NCBI RefSeq assembly: GCF_001039475.1
Contig: NZ_LELK01000001.1
Location: forward strand, 15,436-79,435
DNA length: 64,000 nucleotides
Direction: 5' to 3'
DNA from: Guptibacillus hwajinpoensis
GTDB taxonomy: Bacteria; Bacillota; Bacilli; Bacillales; Guptibacillaceae
This document shows, in pieces, positions 61,524-64,000 of this stretch. The translations under genes and the position numbers were made by a program. The number at the start of each line of letters is the position of its first letter. The first letter of the stretch is position 1. The notes under the pieces were generated by a model. The model was not told the origin of the DNA. It did not search any database and worked only from the letters and a program-made list of their open reading frames with translations.

Positions 61524-62165
61524 ATGGAATGGAAGCAAATGCCTGTCGGTCCTGTTCAAGCGAACGCAGGACTGTTGTGGAATGAGAAGAACGAAGCACT
61601 GCTAATTGATCCTGGTGCAGAAGGGGGCCGGATTAAGCGTAAGATTGAGAAATTAGAGTTAAAGCCTATCGCTATTCTCTTAACTCATGCTCATTTTGAT
61701 CACATTGGTGCGGTTGATTTAATGCGAGAGACTTATAAAATTCCGGTATATATCCACCAGTATGAAGAAAAGTGGCTTTCCGATGCTTCATTAAACGGTT
61801 CGAAGTTATTTCCTGTTGTTGAAAATGTTGAGGGAAAACCTGCAGATCATCTCATTGATCGTGAAGGTGAAATGACGATCGGTTCTTTTACGTTTGAAGT
61901 CCTAGAGACACCTGGGCATTCTCCTGGCAGCGTCTCATTCTATTTCAAAGAAGCAGCAATTGTATTCTCGGGAGATGCGTTATTCGCAGGTAGTATTGGT
62001 CGAACTGATCTTCCAGGTGGGAATCAAAAACAGCTTTTAGACAGTATACATAATCGACTTCTTGAACTGCCCGAGCAAACAATTGTCGCTTCAGGACATG
62101 GACCTGTGACAACAATTGAACAAGAAATGGTAGGCAATCCTTTTCTTAATGGCTTCTCATTATAA
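61524..62165 (+). CDS. yqgX: MBL-fold metallo-hydrolase (YqgX, glyoxalase II-like)
   Basis: Metallo-beta-lactamase fold hydrolase of about 213 residues. Metal ligands are seen in LTHAHFDHIGAVD (HxHxDH), ETPGHSPGS, FSGDALF and the final SGHGPVTT. Related to hydroxyacylglutathione hydrolase; the B. subtilis orthologue is thought to act on a thiol adduct. ATG 61524 is spaced from GGAGG. A methyltransferase gene starts three bases after its stop. Confidence 0.9.
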   Translation: MEWKQMPVGPVQANAGLLWNEKNEALLIDPGAEGGRIKRKIEKLELKPIAILLTHAHFDHIGAVDLMRETYKIPVYIHQYEEKWLSDASLNGSKLFPVVENVEGKPADHLIDREGEMTIGSFTFEVLETPGHSPGSVSFYFKEAAIVFSGDALFAGSIGRTDLPGGNQKQLLDSIHNRLLELPEQTIVASGHGPVTTIEQEMVGNPFLNGFSL

Positions 62166-62168
62166 CTA

Positions 62169-63248
62169 ATGGAGCTTCTAGAAATAATAAAGAATGAAAT
62201 CAGGGATAGCGATGAAAATGCCATTACTTATGAAAGATACATGTCGCTAGCTTTATATCACGAGCAGTTTGGGTACTATCGTTCAGATAAACAAAAAGTA
62301 GGGCGAGATGGTGATTTTTATACGTCTACAACCGTTCATGATGTATTTGCTCGTGTGATGGCAAGCGTGATGAGTAAGGATTTTTCAAACCAGCTAATCG
62401 ATCCCATTATTGTCGACGTAGGATCAGGAGACGGAAGATTTATACAAAGTTTTCTGAAAGAACTAAAGAAAATTGATGCCTTGTTATACAATAAGCTCAT
62501 TTATTTTGTAATTGAATCAAGTCCGTATCATCATCGTTTAATAAAGGAACGTATAGATTCAGCTAATGTTCGAATTTTTTCTTCGCTTACGAACCTTCAG
62601 CAGGTATTGCCGAAATTAAACGGTCTTCTTTTCTCAAACGAATTGTTAGATGCATTTCCAGTTCGAGTAGTAGAAAAATATGATGGTGAGCTATTGGAAG
62701 TATGTGTTGGTATTGATGATAGAGATCATCTTATTGAGGTGTACAAACCATGTACAGATGTAGAAATCCAAAGATGGATAAGAGAATATGGGTATCCAAT
62801 CTCTGAAAATCAACGATTTGAAGTGCCATTAATGATGACGGAATGGTTGCATCGTACTGGTGAATGGTTAGGGAGTGGAAAAATATATACCATTGATTAT
62901 GGTTATAGAGATGAAGAATGGAGAGAACCTGCTAGGATGAATGGAAGCTTGAGGGGCTATCGCAATCACAAACTTATAACCGATTCCCTTTTATCTCCTG
63001 GCCAAATGGACTTAACAACGCATATCCCAATTGACACCGTTCGTAAGGTTGGCGAACAACACGGGATTAACTGGCTTTCTTGTGAACCGCAGGGAACGTT
63101 TCTTTCTAAACATGGTCTGTGGAATTATCTTCGTACTTCTAATCCAGACAAGCCATTTTCACTTGAACAGAAGCAGAATCGAGCTGTTAGATGGCTTATT
63201 GAATCTAACCAATTTCAAGTTATGGTGCAAGAGAAAAATAGACATTAA
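62169..63248 (+). CDS. MidA/NDUFAF7-like SAM-dependent methyltransferase (DUF185)
   Basis: Class I methyltransferase of 359 residues. The start ITYERYMSLALYHEQFGYYRSDKQKVGRDGDFYTST is diagnostic for the MidA family. The SAM motif is IVDVGSGDGRFIQ, and LFSNELLDAFPVRVV is the conserved NELLDA block. Mitochondrial members methylate an arginine in complex I subunit NDUFS2; the bacterial target is unknown. No clear ribosome binding site is seen, so translation is probably coupled to yqgX. A terminator follows. Confidence 0.9.
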   Translation: MELLEIIKNEIRDSDENAITYERYMSLALYHEQFGYYRSDKQKVGRDGDFYTSTTVHDVFARVMASVMSKDFSNQLIDPIIVDVGSGDGRFIQSFLKELKKIDALLYNKLIYFVIESSPYHHRLIKERIDSANVRIFSSLTNLQQVLPKLNGLLFSNELLDAFPVRVVEKYDGELLEVCVGIDDRDHLIEVYKPCTDVEIQRWIREYGYPISENQRFEVPLMMTEWLHRTGEWLGSGKIYTIDYGYRDEEWREPARMNGSLRGYRNHKLITDSLLSPGQMDLTTHIPIDTVRKVGEQHGINWLSCEPQGTFLSKHGLWNYLRTSNPDKPFSLEQKQNRAVRWLIESNQFQVMVQEKNRH

Positions 63249-63277
63249 AAAGACGATGCCATAAGCATCGTCTTTCT
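63246..63277 (+). terminator. Terminator after the MidA-like gene
   Basis: AAAGACGATGC / GCATCGTCTTT stem with a short loop, A-rich before and T-rich after; it can serve both converging genes. Confidence 0.88.
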
Positions 63278-63287
63278 AGTGTTCTAA

Positions 63288-63533
63288 TTAATGTCCGCCT
63301 GAACCAGGTGTCATCATGAACACAGACCAGTATGAAAACCCGACCATAAATAATGTTAAGTATACACCAAAAATATACAAATAAGTACGTTCTGTTAAGT
63401 TCAAATAACTTAACGCGAAAAACATGCCGGCCTGGCCAAGGAACAGCAATCCTAATACAGGCATCCCACCAACAAAGCCCATTAGTGAGAAAATGCCGGT
63501 CCAGAAAGCTAAAACTCGGTACATTCTAGGCAT
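63288..63533 (-). CDS. yqgY: DUF2626 membrane protein (YqgY-like)
   Basis: Small membrane protein of 81 residues with three hydrophobic segments (VLAFWTGIFSLMGFVGGMPVL, LFLGQAGMFFALSYL, and a final one containing LYIFGVYLTLFMVGFSYW), ending GSGGH, much like the yqgW end. ATG 63533 has a GGGAGG site; the open frame extends 53 codons upstream without support. Function unknown; location matches yqgY. Confidence 0.9.
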   Translation of the reverse strand: MPRMYRVLAFWTGIFSLMGFVGGMPVLGLLFLGQAGMFFALSYLNLTERTYLYIFGVYLTLFMVGFSYWSVFMMTPGSGGH

Positions 63534-63714
63534 AAAAGGTTCCTCCCTTGCTCGTTCATTCCCCATACATATCGTATTATATATGAGTTCTTGTCTAAAA
63601 GTAAATGCTAGTCTTGGCAAAATCATGTCTTTTATTAAGTAACCTTGAAAAGGGTTCCAATTTATTATCCCAAATCGTTCACAAAAATACAAATCTTTTT
63701 CTTGTACAATGTTT

Positions 63715-63740
63715 GTTTAACTGATGTATAATATGGGTAA
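63715..63740 (+). promoter_or_regulatory. Sigma-B type promoter of the Spx/MgsR-family gene
   Basis: GTTTAA (63715-63720), a 14-base spacer and GGGTAA (63735-63740) match the general-stress consensus (GTTTAA, 12-15 bases, GGGTAT). A looser sigma-A pair (TTGTAC and TATAAT, 19-base spacer) overlaps it. Confidence 0.75.
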
Positions 63741-63780
63741 AGTTAGTTATCAACGGAAAACAAATCGGGGAGGATTTAAA

Positions 63781-64000
63781 TTGGAAGATAAATTATTGTT
63801 TTATACTTATCCAAGTTGCACATCTTGTAGGAAAACAAAAGCATGGTTAAAAGAAAATGGTGTTGATTTTGAAGAGCGTCATTTATTTAAAGATACACCT
63901 TCAATTGAAGAGTTGAAAGAAATCATTACACTGTCTACAGAAGGAATTGAAGAAATCCTTGCTAGAAGAAGCAGTTCTTTTAAAGGGCTTGATATTGAAA
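63781..64000 (+). CDS. mgsR: Spx/MgsR family transcriptional regulator (incomplete at window end)
   Basis: N-terminal 73 residues of an ArsC/Spx-fold protein. The redox CxxC is in YPSCTSCRKTKAWLKENG; DFEERHLFKDTPSIEELKEII is the usual continuation. Start is TTG with a GGGGAGG site. In B. subtilis, YqgZ/MgsR modulates a subset of the general stress regulon with RNA polymerase and is itself sigma-B controlled; the promoter here agrees. The gene runs off the window. Confidence 0.9.
   Translation, partial: MEDKLLFYTYPSCTSCRKTKAWLKENGVDFEERHLFKDTPSIEELKEIITLSTEGIEEILARRSSSFKGLDIE

Overview
The window looks like chromosomal DNA of an endospore-forming Bacillaceae species (Firmicutes, moderately AT-rich). 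The evidence is the gene order: much of it follows the yqfT to yqgZ segment that I remember from the Bacillus subtilis chromosome (yqfT, yqfU, zur, yqfW, yqfX, ispG, yqfZ, yqgB, yqgC, sodA, yqgE, pbpA, pst operon, rpmG, yqgN, yqgQ, glcK, yqgS, yqgT, yqgV, yqgW, yqgX, yqgY, yqgZ). A SpoVAF/GerA-type germination protein, S-box, T-box and TPP riboswitches and strong AGGAGG-type ribosome binding sites fit the same group. Genus cannot be fixed from the sequence alone. I saw no phage, transposase, plasmid or CRISPR genes.

Region by region. 1-5.2 kb: yqfT, a YitT-family membrane protein, a membrane-anchored lytic transglycosylase, and a zinc uptake operon (znuC-znuB-zur) behind a good promoter and Zur box, convergent with yqfW. 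5.3-9.2 kb: YqfX, IspG, a LysM protein, a DUF1002 protein and a short NfeD protein. 9.2-23.3 kb: a sulfur block absent from this position in the B. subtilis order. A plus-strand assimilation operon (yezD, cysH, cysP, sat, cysC, and the siroheme genes sumT-sirB-sirC) faces a minus-strand methionine operon (metI-metC-yitJ-metH). Each starts with its own SAM-I riboswitch and they share a terminator. 23.4-26.7 kb: DUF1189 protein, a Na/Pi cotransporter and YqgC.

26.8-27.7 kb: seven tRNA genes (Asn, Met, His, Ile-type CAT, Ser, fMet, Phe) with a structured remnant between the last two. 27.8-32.4 kb: sodA, a small orphan gene, an MFS transporter and pbpA. 32.4-37 kb: pstS-pstC-pstA-pstB-phoU behind four PhoP-box-like hexamers at exact 11-base spacing. 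37-42.4 kb: a GH15-type glucosidase, rpmG, 5-formyl-THF cyclo-ligase, a DUF92 protein, MobA and a MoeB/ThiF enzyme. 42.4-47.3 kb: a T-box leader (specifier probably TAC, tyrosine) ahead of an NhaC-family transporter, a 57-residue membrane protein with a sequestered ribosome binding site, a HAD phosphatase, an orphan lipoprotein-like gene and an M42 peptidase. 47.3-54.3 kb: SpoVAF-like protein, YqgQ, nitroreductase, glucokinase, lipoteichoic acid synthase and a LysM-M14 endopeptidase.

54.3-58.8 kb: a TPP-riboswitch-controlled thiazole/thiamine operon (thiE-thiS-thiG-thiO-thiD, with no thiF). 58.8-60.6 kb: a FetAB-like ABC transporter translationally coupled to a thiamine-binding YqgV protein. 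The right end carries yqgW, an orphan gene, yqgX, a MidA-like methyltransferase, yqgY and the start of an Spx/MgsR-family regulator preceded by a clear sigma-B-type promoter.

The most unusual structure is a family of intergenic repeats with imperfect terminal inverted repeats. Two long copies carry a GC-rich hairpin core flanked by a direct repeat (GAGCGGAA-type). Two short copies have exactly one direct repeat and no core, as if the core had been inserted or cleanly deleted. Three of the copies lie within or beside the thiamine operon.
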